DNA from: a virus
Reading direction: 5' to 3' (one strand)
IMG/VR virus record: IMGVR_UViG_3300019755_000004
Span: 1 to 37,982 of that record
DNA length: 37,982 nucleotides
Shown: one piece after another, positions 1 to 5,878 of the stretch
Position numbering within the stretch: position 1 is the stretch's first letter
How the letters are laid out: each line of letters starts with the position of its first letter
Notes under the pieces: generated by a model
What the model was told of the DNA's origin: nothing
The model's database searches: none
Seen by the model: only the letters and a program-made list of their open reading frames with translations
Program-made: the position numbers and the translations under genes

Positions 1-79
1 CCTACCAAGTCAAGAGAGTCGCCCACAGTAAGGTTATCAGGTAATGATGTGATTGCTGTACCTCGCAAGTAAAGATAGC
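1..79. repeat. 79-bp terminal direct repeat, left copy
   Basis: These 79 bases are identical to the last 79 bases of the window (37904-37982). The shared block includes a variant, GAGTCGCCC, that occurs in only one of the 60-bp tandem units, so the match is anchored to one unit and is not just generic repeat similarity. Joining the ends keeps a long gene in frame. The simplest reading is an assembly overlap of a circular or circularly permuted genome. A true short terminal repeat is less likely because it sits inside a gene. Confidence 0.9.
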
Positions 80-144
80 CACCCACAGTAAGGTTATCAG
101 GTAATGATGTGATTGCTGTACCTCCCAAGTCAAGAGAGCCACCG
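1..144 (-). repeat. 60-bp tandem repeats (leucine-rich repeat coding), left part
   Basis: Units at 1-60 and 61-120, plus a partial unit to about 144, are nearly identical 60-bp sequences. Each encodes 20 residues of the form GTAITSLPDNLTVGGSLxLx on the minus strand. They continue at 37784-37903. Synonymous positions are conserved as well as amino acids, so the expansion is recent or homogenised, and the assembly could have collapsed extra units. Confidence 0.9.
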
Positions 145-194
145 CAATAAAATTTTCCGTCTTTTTCTTCTAATTCGTAATTTGCTAATTTCAT
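1..194 (-). CDS. Leucine-rich-repeat protein, N-terminal part (continues across the contig ends)
   Basis: The start ATG is at 194 (minus); the frame reads MKLANYELEEKDGKFYCGGS and then enters 20-residue repeats of the type GTAITSLPDNLTVGGSLYLG. Reading across the 79-base overlap joins it in frame to the segment ending at 37297, giving about 266 residues with four full repeats and a non-repeat C-terminal domain. The repeats resemble short bacterial leucine-rich repeats and would fold as a small solenoid, suggesting protein binding; the partner is unknown. There is no signal peptide. A -7 element (TATTTTTG, 230-237) and the palindrome at 272-285 lie upstream. Family assignment of the repeats is confident; function is not. 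Confidence 0.85.
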   Translation of the reverse strand, partial: MKLANYELEEKDGKFYCGGSLDLGGTAITSLPDNLTVGGYLYLRGTAITSLPDNLTVGDSLDLV

Positions 195-229
195 TTTATT
201 TAGTTTTAATTATTACTAATTCTTTAAAA

Positions 230-285
230 CAAAAATAGGTAATCTAAAATAAACTACCCAAATTTGCTAGTATGTTCTACAACAT
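230..285 (-). promoter_or_regulatory. Leftward promoter with upstream palindrome (site A)
   Basis: On the minus strand, -7 element TATTTTTG (230-237), -33 element TTTG (259-262, 21-nt spacer), and the palindrome ATGTTGTAGAACAT (272-285; given here in the minus-strand sense). The palindrome centre is 48.5 bp from the last base of the -7 element. It drives the leucine-rich-repeat gene. Confidence 0.7.
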
Positions 286-300
286 GTTTAGTGATTGTTA

Positions 301-645
301 CTAAAAGGGTAAATTATCCTCTTCACTTGCAGGCGGTATGTTTGCTTGTTCATACTCTGTTTGTGAATTAGTTTCATCACCTCCAACCTTTTCAATCCTC
401 CACGCATTAAGACTACAATAATACTTGCCGTTATACTCGTTACCTCTGAGATTAAACTGAACCTTTACGATATCCCCAATATTATAAGATTCGATTAAAT
501 CAACTGAATCCTTAAATAATTCAAAAGGCACTTTCTGAGGGTATTTCTCGTCTGTCTCAATTGCAAATACTCTCTTTTTAAATCCACTCTCAAACGCCTG
601 AATATCTCCGACGTGTATTAATTTACCTTGTAATTCGTTATTCAT
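301..645 (-). CDS. Single-stranded-DNA-binding-like OB-fold protein (DUF3127 type)
   Basis: This is a 114-residue protein with an N-terminal beta-rich region (about 3-85) of the DUF3127/OB-fold type and a low-complexity acidic tail ending EEDNLPF. The ending matches the conserved tip of bacterial SSB proteins (acidic residues, then a hydrophobic pair ending in Pro-Phe), which in SSB recruits partner proteins. It is the last gene of a leftward operon with a YqaJ-type exonuclease and an accessory protein, which fits a role coating single-stranded DNA during phage recombination or replication. The fold call comes from sequence resemblance and the tail from direct reading. A general nucleic-acid-binding role is safer than a precise one. 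Confidence 0.78.
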   Translation of the reverse strand: MNNELQGKLIHVGDIQAFESGFKKRVFAIETDEKYPQKVPFELFKDSVDLIESYNIGDIVKVQFNLRGNEYNGKYYCSLNAWRIEKVGGDETNSQTEYEQANIPPASEEDNLPF

Positions 646-655
646 AATTTATGTA

Positions 656-1294
656 TTAAAATGTTGCGTTTTCGTATTCTTTGGCATATTCAGCAAAATA
701 TTCATCAATAGACTGCTTCACTTTGGCAATATCTTCTTGAATGCTTTCTCTTGTAATTCGCTCTATGTGCATTGGATTAGGATAGAACTCAGGACGATAA
801 CTTATAGTATCTAACCATTGCATGTCCTCGTTTACTATGAAGTAATTAATACACTGTAGTTTGTAATCTTTGTAGATTGAATCAGGATACTTTGGATTAA
901 TATACTTCTGATGTTTTACACCTCCAGGACATTTAATTTCAATACCTCCAACAAAATCAAGTGTTAAACCATCAGGAGAACACCCATGTAAAGGTTGTAT
1001 ATCGGATTGGCAAAAGCCGACCTCCATTATTGCGGTGCCTGTTATCTTGATATACTCCTCACGTGCCATTGGTTCAAATTCATTACCTCGCTCCATTGAG
1101 TCTGATTTAAAAGAACTTTCTGCACTAATTCCTGTTATGTTCTCGTCAATCATTGCTAACATAACATCCTCACGGCTAGCGGATAATTGTAATTTTGCAG
1201 GTGTGATAATCTTCTTTATTCGAGTACCTCCGAGTTTACCAATCTTTAACGCTAACCATTCGTCGCTACCTTGTTCTAATTCGCTTATAATCAT
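656..1294 (-). CDS. YqaJ / lambda-type exonuclease (phage recombination nuclease)
   Basis: This is a 212-residue protein of the YqaJ viral recombinase family (PD-(D/E)XK fold), which degrades one strand of a DNA duplex to give single-stranded ends for annealing. The opening EQGSDEWLALKIGKLGGT is the usual family signature, RGNEFEP around E72 contributes to the active site, and SPDGL (D108) plus GIEIKCP (E119, K121) form the catalytic D...ExK motif. Its start overlaps the stop of the upstream gene by 4 nt and the SSB-like gene follows 10 nt downstream, so all three are probably co-transcribed from the promoter at 1823-1830. No RecT or Erf annealase is recognisable in the window; the upstream 169-residue protein may fill that role. 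Confidence 0.9.
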   Translation of the reverse strand: MIISELEQGSDEWLALKIGKLGGTRIKKIITPAKLQLSASREDVMLAMIDENITGISAESSFKSDSMERGNEFEPMAREEYIKITGTAIMEVGFCQSDIQPLHGCSPDGLTLDFVGGIEIKCPGGVKHQKYINPKYPDSIYKDYKLQCINYFIVNEDMQWLDTISYRPEFYPNPMHIERITRESIQEDIAKVKQSIDEYFAEYAKEYENATF

Positions 1295-1800
1295 TTTAAT
1301 TCAGTTTTAAGTTTATTTTTTAAGTTTACAAACACTATTTGTTGGTCTTTCGTCAAGCTAGTATAAACCGACTGCAACTCTTTTAAATCCTTGCAATCAT
1401 TTAGCTTTTTCTCTTCAGTTGGGAAGTCTTCAACCGTTTTAATCTTTGGTGCTATTGGTGAGATTCTTAAACCTGTGTCAGTGCGACCAAATGCGGACCA
1501 GCTTTCACTTTGTAAAGTTACAGGTATATTTACCCAATTTTCTATATATGGTGTACCTGTAAGCTTGTGCAATCTCTGTAGATTAGTAGAGTTCAATAAC
1601 ATTGGCTTTGTAAAGTATTTATTTGGCTTGAAATGTGCTACTGAACTTTTTTCTTTCTTACCTTTTATCTCTACTTCGCCGTAAGTAACTCTATCAATGA
1701 TCGCGATTATTGGTTTGTCATCAGGCAACACATATGTACCTATCCAATCTGTATCAATTGTTTTTTTCCAATGTGTTAATTGTTCCTTATTCATCTTCAT
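1291..1800 (-). CDS. Recombination-operon accessory protein, unknown function
   Basis: This 169-residue protein has a central part (about 18-115) with short beta-like stretches and the pattern KPIIAIIDRVTYGEVEIKG, then MLLNSTNLQRLHKLTGTPYIENWV and a GLRISPIAPK ending. Similar proteins sit next to YqaJ exonucleases in other Bacteroidota phages, from memory of the family. The C-terminal 50 residues are charged and helical. It is first in the exonuclease/SSB operon and sits directly behind palindrome site B. A DNA-binding or annealing accessory role is an inference from context. ATG 1800 is used; an in-frame ATG at 1794 is equally possible. Confidence 0.65.
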   Translation of the reverse strand: MKMNKEQLTHWKKTIDTDWIGTYVLPDDKPIIAIIDRVTYGEVEIKGKKEKSSVAHFKPNKYFTKPMLLNSTNLQRLHKLTGTPYIENWVNIPVTLQSESWSAFGRTDTGLRISPIAPKIKTVEDFPTEEKKLNDCKDLKELQSVYTSLTKDQQIVFVNLKNKLKTELK

Positions 1801-1822
1801 ATTAGTTATTAGTTAATAATAT

Positions 1823-1877
1823 CAAAAGTACTCACAAAAACTAACTTAATAAAATCTGTGAGTATGTTGTGCAACAT
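1823..1877 (-). promoter_or_regulatory. Leftward promoter with upstream palindrome (site B)
   Basis: Minus-strand -7 element TACTTTTG (1823-1830) with no good -33 element at the expected distance. The palindrome ATGTTG-TG-CAACAT (1864-1877) has its centre 47.5 bp from the -7 end. A strong -7 with a weak -33 and a fixed upstream site looks like an activator-dependent promoter. It serves the recombination operon. Confidence 0.68.
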
Positions 1878-1880
1878 GTT

Positions 1881-2198
1881 TTATCTTAATCCTTTTGCAA
1901 CTCTCTCAATCTCGTAGTATAAATCTTCACTTACCGCCGTTTCTTCTATATCGTGAAGTTCGTGAACTACCTTAAATTCTATTGAATTATCCCAATGTTC
2001 GGCTAATTCTAGTTCAGCATCTTCAGGGTAATAATTTACCTTTACTACCGCATCTACCTGAAAACCTGAACCAAGTAATTTACCGCCGATGTTCTGTGAC
2101 TCTTTTTCGTACTTCTCTCCGAATCCTTTAAGCTGACGTGTACTATTTAAAAAATTAATAACGTCGCTTAGTTCTAATGTAACCTTGTCTATTCTCAT
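1881..2198 (-). CDS. Hypothetical protein, 105 residues
   Basis: No family is recognised. The protein is acidic (YPEDAELELAEHWDN, HELHDIEETAVSEDLYYEIE) with alternating hydrophobic residues suggesting a small alpha/beta fold. It follows the membrane-protein gene at 2211-2495 with a 12-nt gap and is probably in the same leftward transcript. Its stop codon abuts palindrome site B, so transcription of the next operon restarts immediately after it. Confidence 0.6.
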   Translation of the reverse strand: MRIDKVTLELSDVINFLNSTRQLKGFGEKYEKESQNIGGKLLGSGFQVDAVVKVNYYPEDAELELAEHWDNSIEFKVVHELHDIEETAVSEDLYYEIERVAKGLR

Positions 2199-2210
2199 TT
2201 TGTTATGATG

Positions 2211-2495
2211 TTATTTATTATATAATGATGTTATTATTAAATATATACATAAACTTATGTCAAAAATAATAATTATACATGATAAGAATCCATACCCATT
2301 CACATATAATTCTGCTACAAATCCTAACCCAGCAATAGAAAAAATCCATATTGCGCCTATGCAAAATAAAGACAATATGATAATATACTTTATTGGAATT
2401 AAAATTATTAACAATAACTTAAATAGTTTATTAGTGCTTTTAATCTTTTCATCTATATAAAAATTATATAATTCTGATAATATTACTTTTTTCAT
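2211..2495 (-). CDS. Small membrane protein, 94 residues
   Basis: After a short charged N-terminus (MKKVILSELYNFYIDEKIKS) there are two or three strongly hydrophobic segments, about residues 24-45, 47-66 and 70-90, so an inner-membrane protein is likely. No homologue is recognised. It is the first gene behind one of the three promoters that share a 21-bp spacer block, which points to early, co-regulated expression. Host takeover or superinfection exclusion would be plausible, but nothing in the sequence shows it. Confidence 0.6.
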   Translation of the reverse strand: MKKVILSELYNFYIDEKIKSTNKLFKLLLIILIPIKYIIILSLFCIGAIWIFSIAGLGFVAELYVNGYGFLSCIIIIFDISLCIYLIITSLYNK

Positions 2496-2529
2496 TTTGT
2501 TAGTTGTTAAATTTTTAATTTCAATACCT

Positions 2530-2562
2530 CAAAGATAGAACAATATTATTCAATTGCAATAG
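2530..2562 (-). promoter_or_regulatory. Leftward promoter with the 21-bp shared block (copy 1)
   Basis: Minus-strand -7 element TATCTTTG (2530-2537), 19-nt spacer, -33 TTG (2557-2559). The spacer and -33 form a block, TTGCAATTGA...AATATTGTT (2539-2559), that is identical to blocks at 7751-7771 and 24360-24380. It drives the 2211-2495 gene. Confidence 0.72.
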
Positions 2563-2695
2563 TTTTAGTTATTTTTCTTAAAATAATTTCAACTGTAAAG
2601 TATTTCTTACAAGTTCAGTTATTTCATATTTTACAACAACTTAATACCATTTCCCCGACATCAGCAAAATGGTTGTATAATCAGTCTAATCTCGT

Positions 2696-2899
2696 CTAAT
2701 TTAAAATAGCTTTAGTTGAATTACAGTATTTTTTTTTAATTCGCACTAATGCCCTTTTACCTCCATTTAATATACTTTTACCATCGGTACAAAATTCATA
2801 CCCATAAAGAGGTGAACCGCAAGTTTTGTCAATCTTCCAATTATCGGGCAATTTATCTAATAATTGCCAATCGTTATATTTTTTAGCTTTTAGGCCCAT
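2696..2899 (-). CDS. Conserved phage hypothetical protein, 67 residues
   Basis: A small basic protein containing LPDNWKIDKTCGSPLYGYEF and SILNGGKRALVRIKKK. The same pattern (DNWKID..CGSPLxGYEFCTxGKS) recurs in small proteins of Bacteroidota phages as far as can be recalled, but no function is known. It follows the 67-residue gene upstream by 1 nt and belongs to the methyltransferase operon. The 3' side (2560-2695) has no open gene and no convincing terminator. Confidence 0.62.
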   Translation of the reverse strand: MGLKAKKYNDWQLLDKLPDNWKIDKTCGSPLYGYEFCTDGKSILNGGKRALVRIKKKYCNSTKAILN

Positions 2900-2900
2900 G

Positions 2901-3104
2901 TTATTCTAATATTTTTCTTAAAACTTTTTCCGTGATCTCAACATCTACCCTGTTGCAACATAGATAATGATTGATAGGACCAGCCTTTTTAACTCTCCAG
3001 TCCTTATTCTTAACAAACTTATCTTTAACGTGCGTTTTTACCCACACGTCGTAAGATAGTTTCGTTTTTAATTGCCTGTGTAGTTTTCGGGTTGAGTGGA
3101 GCAT
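2901..3104 (-). CDS. Hypothetical basic protein, 67 residues
   Basis: A lysine- and arginine-rich protein (LHRQLKTKLSYDVWVKTHVKDK...) with two adjacent cysteines (YLCCNR). No family is recognised. It lies 1 nt after the stop of the DNA methyltransferase and 1 nt before the next gene, so the three are translated from one message. A nucleic-acid-binding role is possible from charge alone. Confidence 0.58.
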   Translation of the reverse strand: MLHSTRKLHRQLKTKLSYDVWVKTHVKDKFVKNKDWRVKKAGPINHYLCCNRVDVEITEKVLRKILE

Positions 3105-3105
3105 A

Positions 3106-3906
3106 TTAAAATAGTACTGGATAATATTTTTCTACTTCTGATTTAGCATATCCGAATTGTTCAATATCAGATTGCTTTTGTTTTACAGAATCTATAAATT
3201 CAGTAGCAGACTTATAAAAATCCTTTTTAATCTCAAATCCGTAAGCCTTACGGTTAGATTCTATTGCAGCCACCAAAGTTGAGCCACTTCCAGCACAAGG
3301 ATCAATAACTACATCATTTTCATCTGTAAATATTTCTATTAATTTCTTAAGTAACTCTATCGGTTTTTGGGTAGGGTGAATCTTAGGAGTATTTTTATTG
3401 TCACGCTCCCAGTCAATGCAGTTCATTATCATTTTGCCATTATTATTGAACTTAGGCAACTTATCACGATAAAATAATAATCCATATTCACAATTGCCAA
3501 CAACACGCATATTAGCTTTTAAAACCTGTGCAGAAAAGTTCTTACGAAAAACTAAATTTATATAATTTGGTAATCCATATCTTTTGGCAAGTTCTATTAA
3601 ATTAAACTGTTGCTCAAAAGCACAAAACACAATCATACAAGGTGCTTGTCCTTTTGCTTTGGGTTCTTTTTTAAGCATCTTACTACAAAAGTGCATAAAC
3701 TCAGCAGGTCGAAAGTCTTTGTCTGTATCGAAAAATTCTTTACCTGCTAGTTCTGATTCTCCGTTTTTATTATCTCCGTCAACATACCAACTAGGGTTAG
3801 ATCCGTATGCGTTTTTGCCAATATTATAAGGAATATCTGCAATAATTAATTGTGCTTTTGGTATTCCGTAAGTTTTAAAATTTTGAAAATGATCGTTGTA
3901 TAACAT
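3106..3906 (-). CDS. DNA adenine/cytosine-N4 methyltransferase
   Basis: A 266-residue protein of the DNA N4-cytosine/N6-adenine methylase family. The catalytic DPPY-like motif appears as ADIPYNIG (residues 23-30). The S-adenosylmethionine motif DPCAGSGST lies near the C-terminus (202-210), after HPTQKPIELL. This permuted order (catalytic motif first, AdoMet motif last) is that of beta-class enzymes. No restriction partner is adjacent, so protection of phage DNA from host restriction, or epigenetic control, is the likely role. A promoter (-7 TATATTTG, 3938-3945) lies in the 3' end of the small gene upstream. Target base and sequence cannot be read from the gene. Confidence 0.9.
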   Translation of the reverse strand: MLYNDHFQNFKTYGIPKAQLIIADIPYNIGKNAYGSNPSWYVDGDNKNGESELAGKEFFDTDKDFRPAEFMHFCSKMLKKEPKAKGQAPCMIVFCAFEQQFNLIELAKRYGLPNYINLVFRKNFSAQVLKANMRVVGNCEYGLLFYRDKLPKFNNNGKMIMNCIDWERDNKNTPKIHPTQKPIELLKKLIEIFTDENDVVIDPCAGSGSTLVAAIESNRKAYGFEIKKDFYKSATEFIDSVKQKQSDIEQFGYAKSEVEKYYPVLF

Positions 3907-3929
3907 CTTATTAGTTTTTAGTTTATTAG

Positions 3930-4082
3930 TTACTTTTCAAATATAATACACCCGCAAAACTCAATTTTAACGACCTCAAAGCCTTTGTTAATATATGAGT
4001 TAGGCAATTTCATTTTAATAGCGGCTAACGAATGATTAACCGTTATTATTTGCTTGTCCTTTTTGTAAGTATATGTGTGCAT
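3930..4082 (-). CDS. Hypothetical protein, 50 residues
   Basis: A short frame beginning MHTYTYKKDKQIITVNHS and ending KIEFCGCIIFEK. It starts 5 nt after the stop of the 4087-4587 gene, which supports co-transcription and translation. The N-terminal half looks beta-rich and there is a Cys-Gly-Cys near the end. No family is recognised. The promoter of the methyltransferase operon is embedded in its last codons. Confidence 0.5.
   Translation of the reverse strand: MHTYTYKKDKQIITVNHSLAAIKMKLPNSYINKGFEVVKIEFCGCIIFEK
3938..3945 (-). promoter_or_regulatory. Leftward promoter for the methyltransferase operon
   Basis: Minus-strand -7 element TATATTTG. A -33 TTTG at the normal distance is not clear. 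Predicted start of transcription is about 25-30 nt upstream of the methyltransferase ATG at 3906. Confidence 0.55.
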
Positions 4083-4086
4083 GGGG

Positions 4087-4587
4087 TTAATCCTCTTTTT
4101 CTATTGCAAGTCCACGACCTAGCCAATTGAAAATGTCGTAATGTTTTGAGGCTAGTATCATAGCAGCAGATAAGCTTATATTGCTTGTAAAACCTAACTT
4201 AGCTGCAATTATATCATCTTTCGTCATGCCTTTTTTATCTTCTTCGGTTAGCTTGCTTAATGGCTTAACTATTGGCTTAAATCCACCGCCAAATAAAGTA
4301 AAACGCTTTAATCCTGCTTTCATTGTTCCTACTCTAACAGAAGTTCCGTTTTTCCAATCTTCGATTATTTTAATATAACCTACTCTATTGCCGATTATCT
4401 CTTTTGGTGAATTGAATGGTTCTAATTCTTCAGTACTAAATGGGAAATCGCAAGAATACAGATTTCTTTTGTTATATTCTTCTCTATACTTGGATAATTC
4501 AATGCCATTAATAATGCCTTTATACTGTACTTGTAAGTTTGTGCCCAAGTACATTTTCAATTCTTCTACTTTAATATAATCTTTCAT
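4087..4587 (-). CDS. Phage hypothetical protein with KHYDIFNWLGRGLA C-terminus (paralogue 1)
   Basis: A 166-residue protein. Its first 16 residues (MKDYIKVEELKMYLGT) and its end (ASKHYDIFNWLGRGLAIE) are nearly the same as those of the 170-residue protein at 36192-36704, while the middle parts differ strongly. The C-terminal tag with a hydrophobic helix ending in a Gly-Leu-Ala-acidic motif is common in small Bacteroidota phage proteins, as recalled. The shared ends suggest a common interaction partner or docking role with a variable centre. It is the first gene of a leftward transcript that diverges from the replication operon. Confidence 0.65.
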   Translation of the reverse strand: MKDYIKVEELKMYLGTNLQVQYKGIINGIELSKYREEYNKRNLYSCDFPFSTEELEPFNSPKEIIGNRVGYIKIIEDWKNGTSVRVGTMKAGLKRFTLFGGGFKPIVKPLSKLTEEDKKGMTKDDIIAAKLGFTSNISLSAAMILASKHYDIFNWLGRGLAIEKED

Positions 4588-4612
4588 CTTTTCTAGTTTT
4601 TTGTTTACGATG

Positions 4613-4620
4613 TAAAGATA
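4613..4620 (-). promoter_or_regulatory. Leftward promoter of the divergent pair
   Basis: Minus-strand -7-like element TATCTTTA, 25 nt upstream of the ATG at 4587. It faces away from the rightward promoter at 4665-4672; the 90-bp gap 4588-4677 is the main divergent control region. Confidence 0.5.
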
Positions 4621-4664
4621 TAAAAAATATTAATAAAATGTGTTACTTTTTAATTTATTTGTGT

Positions 4665-4672
4665 TATATTTG
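4665..4672 (+). promoter_or_regulatory. Rightward promoter of the replication operon (leaderless start)
   Basis: -7 element TATATTTG ends only 5 nt before the ATG at 4678. With normal Bacteroidota spacing, transcription would begin at or within a base or two of the ATG, so the first gene is probably translated from a leaderless message. Confidence 0.62.
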
Positions 4673-4677
4673 CATAT

Positions 4678-4824
4678 ATGAAACAGAAAACAAAAACATT
4701 TTCAATCAGAATTGAAGAGGCTACGCTTAACCAGGTTAAAGACATAGCAAATAAAAAAGAAAGAAGTACTAACGCTCAATTAATATATTTAATTAAGCAA
4801 GGATTAAATAAAAAGGAGAAATAG
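4678..4824 (+). CDS. Ribbon-helix-helix (Arc/CopG-type) DNA-binding protein, 48 residues
   Basis: The protein has the layout of an Arc/CopG repressor: a short beta strand (KTFSIRIEE), a first helix (ATLNQVKDIANKKE), a turn with Ser-Thr-Asn, and a second helix (NAQLIYLIKQGL). Such proteins bind palindromic operators as dimers through the beta strand, here probably with T5/T7, S9 and R11 facing DNA. It is the first gene of the rightward replication operon, right at a divergent promoter, the usual place for a phage regulator. It is a candidate for binding the repeated ATGTTGTACAACAT sites, but nothing in the sequence proves that pairing; the XRE protein at 23481-23675 is the rival candidate. Confidence 0.72.
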   Translation: MKQKTKTFSIRIEEATLNQVKDIANKKERSTNAQLIYLIKQGLNKKEK

Positions 4825-4826
4825 AA

Positions 4827-5006
4827 ATGCAAAGAGAAACAACATCACAAATTGTGTGCAAGTACGTTGTACTTAAGGGTAAAGACTTACTATGGTTGGC
4901 AAAAATACTACGTTGTACTATTACCGATTGCAAAAAGCAAATAAATACTAATTGCTGGAGAATTAAGTCACTTCATATATTAATTACGAAAGGAATAATA
5001 AAGTAA
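4827..5006 (+). CDS. Hypothetical protein, 59 residues
   Basis: A basic, cysteine-containing protein (MQRETTSQIVCKYVVLKGKD...). It starts 2 nt after the ribbon-helix-helix gene and its stop TAA overlaps the ATG of the next gene (TAATG), so it is translationally coupled on both sides. The pattern DLLWLAKILRCTITDCKKQI could form a helix-turn-helix-like pair of helices, but no family is recognised. Confidence 0.5.
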   Translation: MQRETTSQIVCKYVVLKGKDLLWLAKILRCTITDCKKQINTNCWRIKSLHILITKGIIK

Positions 5007-5878
5007 TGGCAAAAAACGTATTACGATCAGTCAATACAAGGTTTTGGACTGATTCATTTATAGAAGAATTAACACCAAGCGAAAAACTATTATTTTTATA
5101 TCTTCTCACTAATCCATTAACTAATATTTTAGGAATTTATGAAATATCAATAAAGAGAATTTCTTATGATACAGGCATAAATAACGAAACGGTTCGAAAG
5201 GCTTTGAAAGGGTTTGAAAAGCTTAAAAAGGTTTATTATAAAGAAAATTATATCATTTTGCCTAACTTTCTTAAAAATCAGAACTTAAATGCTAATATGA
5301 AGAAAGGAGCAATTGATATTTTTAATGGTCTTTCTAATGGATTGAAAACTAGTATATTAGGAAATGATTCGAAAGGGTTACCAAAGGATTCGAAAGGCTT
5401 TGAAAGTCTTTTAAATACATTGGGTAAATATGAAAGGGAAGTAATAGAAAGTGAAGAGGAAATAGAAATAGAAGAAGAAATAGAAATAGAGAGTGTTTCT
5501 TTTGATGATTTTTGGAATTTGTATAATAAAAAAACAGGTAAAGAAAATTGCATAAAGAAATGGGACAAATTATCAAATGAAGATAAGAGCAAAATTATTA
5601 AAACTCTTCCAGTATATTTAGCATCAATAAAAGACAAGCAATATCAAAAAAATCCAATAACTTACCTAAATGGCAAATTTTGGAATGATGAACAAATAGG
5701 AAATGTAAAAGTTGAAGACTTAGCAAAAGATGGCACTAAATGGAAATATCCTGAATGGTCTGATCCTAATCATTTAAATTATCATCTTAACTTTGATATA
5801 TCAGATATTGATGTATTTAGTGTTACGCAACTACAGATGAATGAAATGGCAAGAAACGGAAAACTTAAGAAACTATGA
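5006..5878 (+). CDS. Phage replication initiation protein / replisome organizer
   Basis: A 290-residue protein whose N-terminal region (about 8-95) is a winged-helix domain of the type in phage replisome organizers: VNTRFWTDSFIEELTPSEKL, then FLYLLTNPLTNILGIYE and a recognition-helix-like stretch (DTGINNETVRKALKGFEKL). A low-complexity Glu-Ile linker (SEEEIEIEEEIEIES, about 149-163) separates it from a C-terminal domain with FDDFWNLYNKKTGKENCIKKW, also common in phage replication proteins. It would bind the phage origin and load the helicase encoded by the next gene, which it overlaps by 4 nt. The origin is probably within or near this gene, but no iterons were recognised by eye. Confidence 0.75.
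   Translation: MAKNVLRSVNTRFWTDSFIEELTPSEKLLFLYLLTNPLTNILGIYEISIKRISYDTGINNETVRKALKGFEKLKKVYYKENYIILPNFLKNQNLNANMKKGAIDIFNGLSNGLKTSILGNDSKGLPKDSKGFESLLNTLGKYEREVIESEEEIEIEEEIEIESVSFDDFWNLYNKKTGKENCIKKWDKLSNEDKSKIIKTLPVYLASIKDKQYQKNPITYLNGKFWNDEQIGNVKVEDLAKDGTKWKYPEWSDPNHLNYHLNFDISDIDVFSVTQLQMNEMARNGKLKKL

Noticed and set aside
2640-2680. Hairpin ACCATTT...AAATGGT as a leftward terminator
   Set aside because: It has a 14-nt loop and no T-run on the minus strand; too weak to call.
5349-5637. Long minus-strand frames inside the replisome-organizer gene
   Set aside because: They are mirror images of the Glu/Ile/Lys-rich linker, rich in Ser/Leu/Phe, with no start context and no family.
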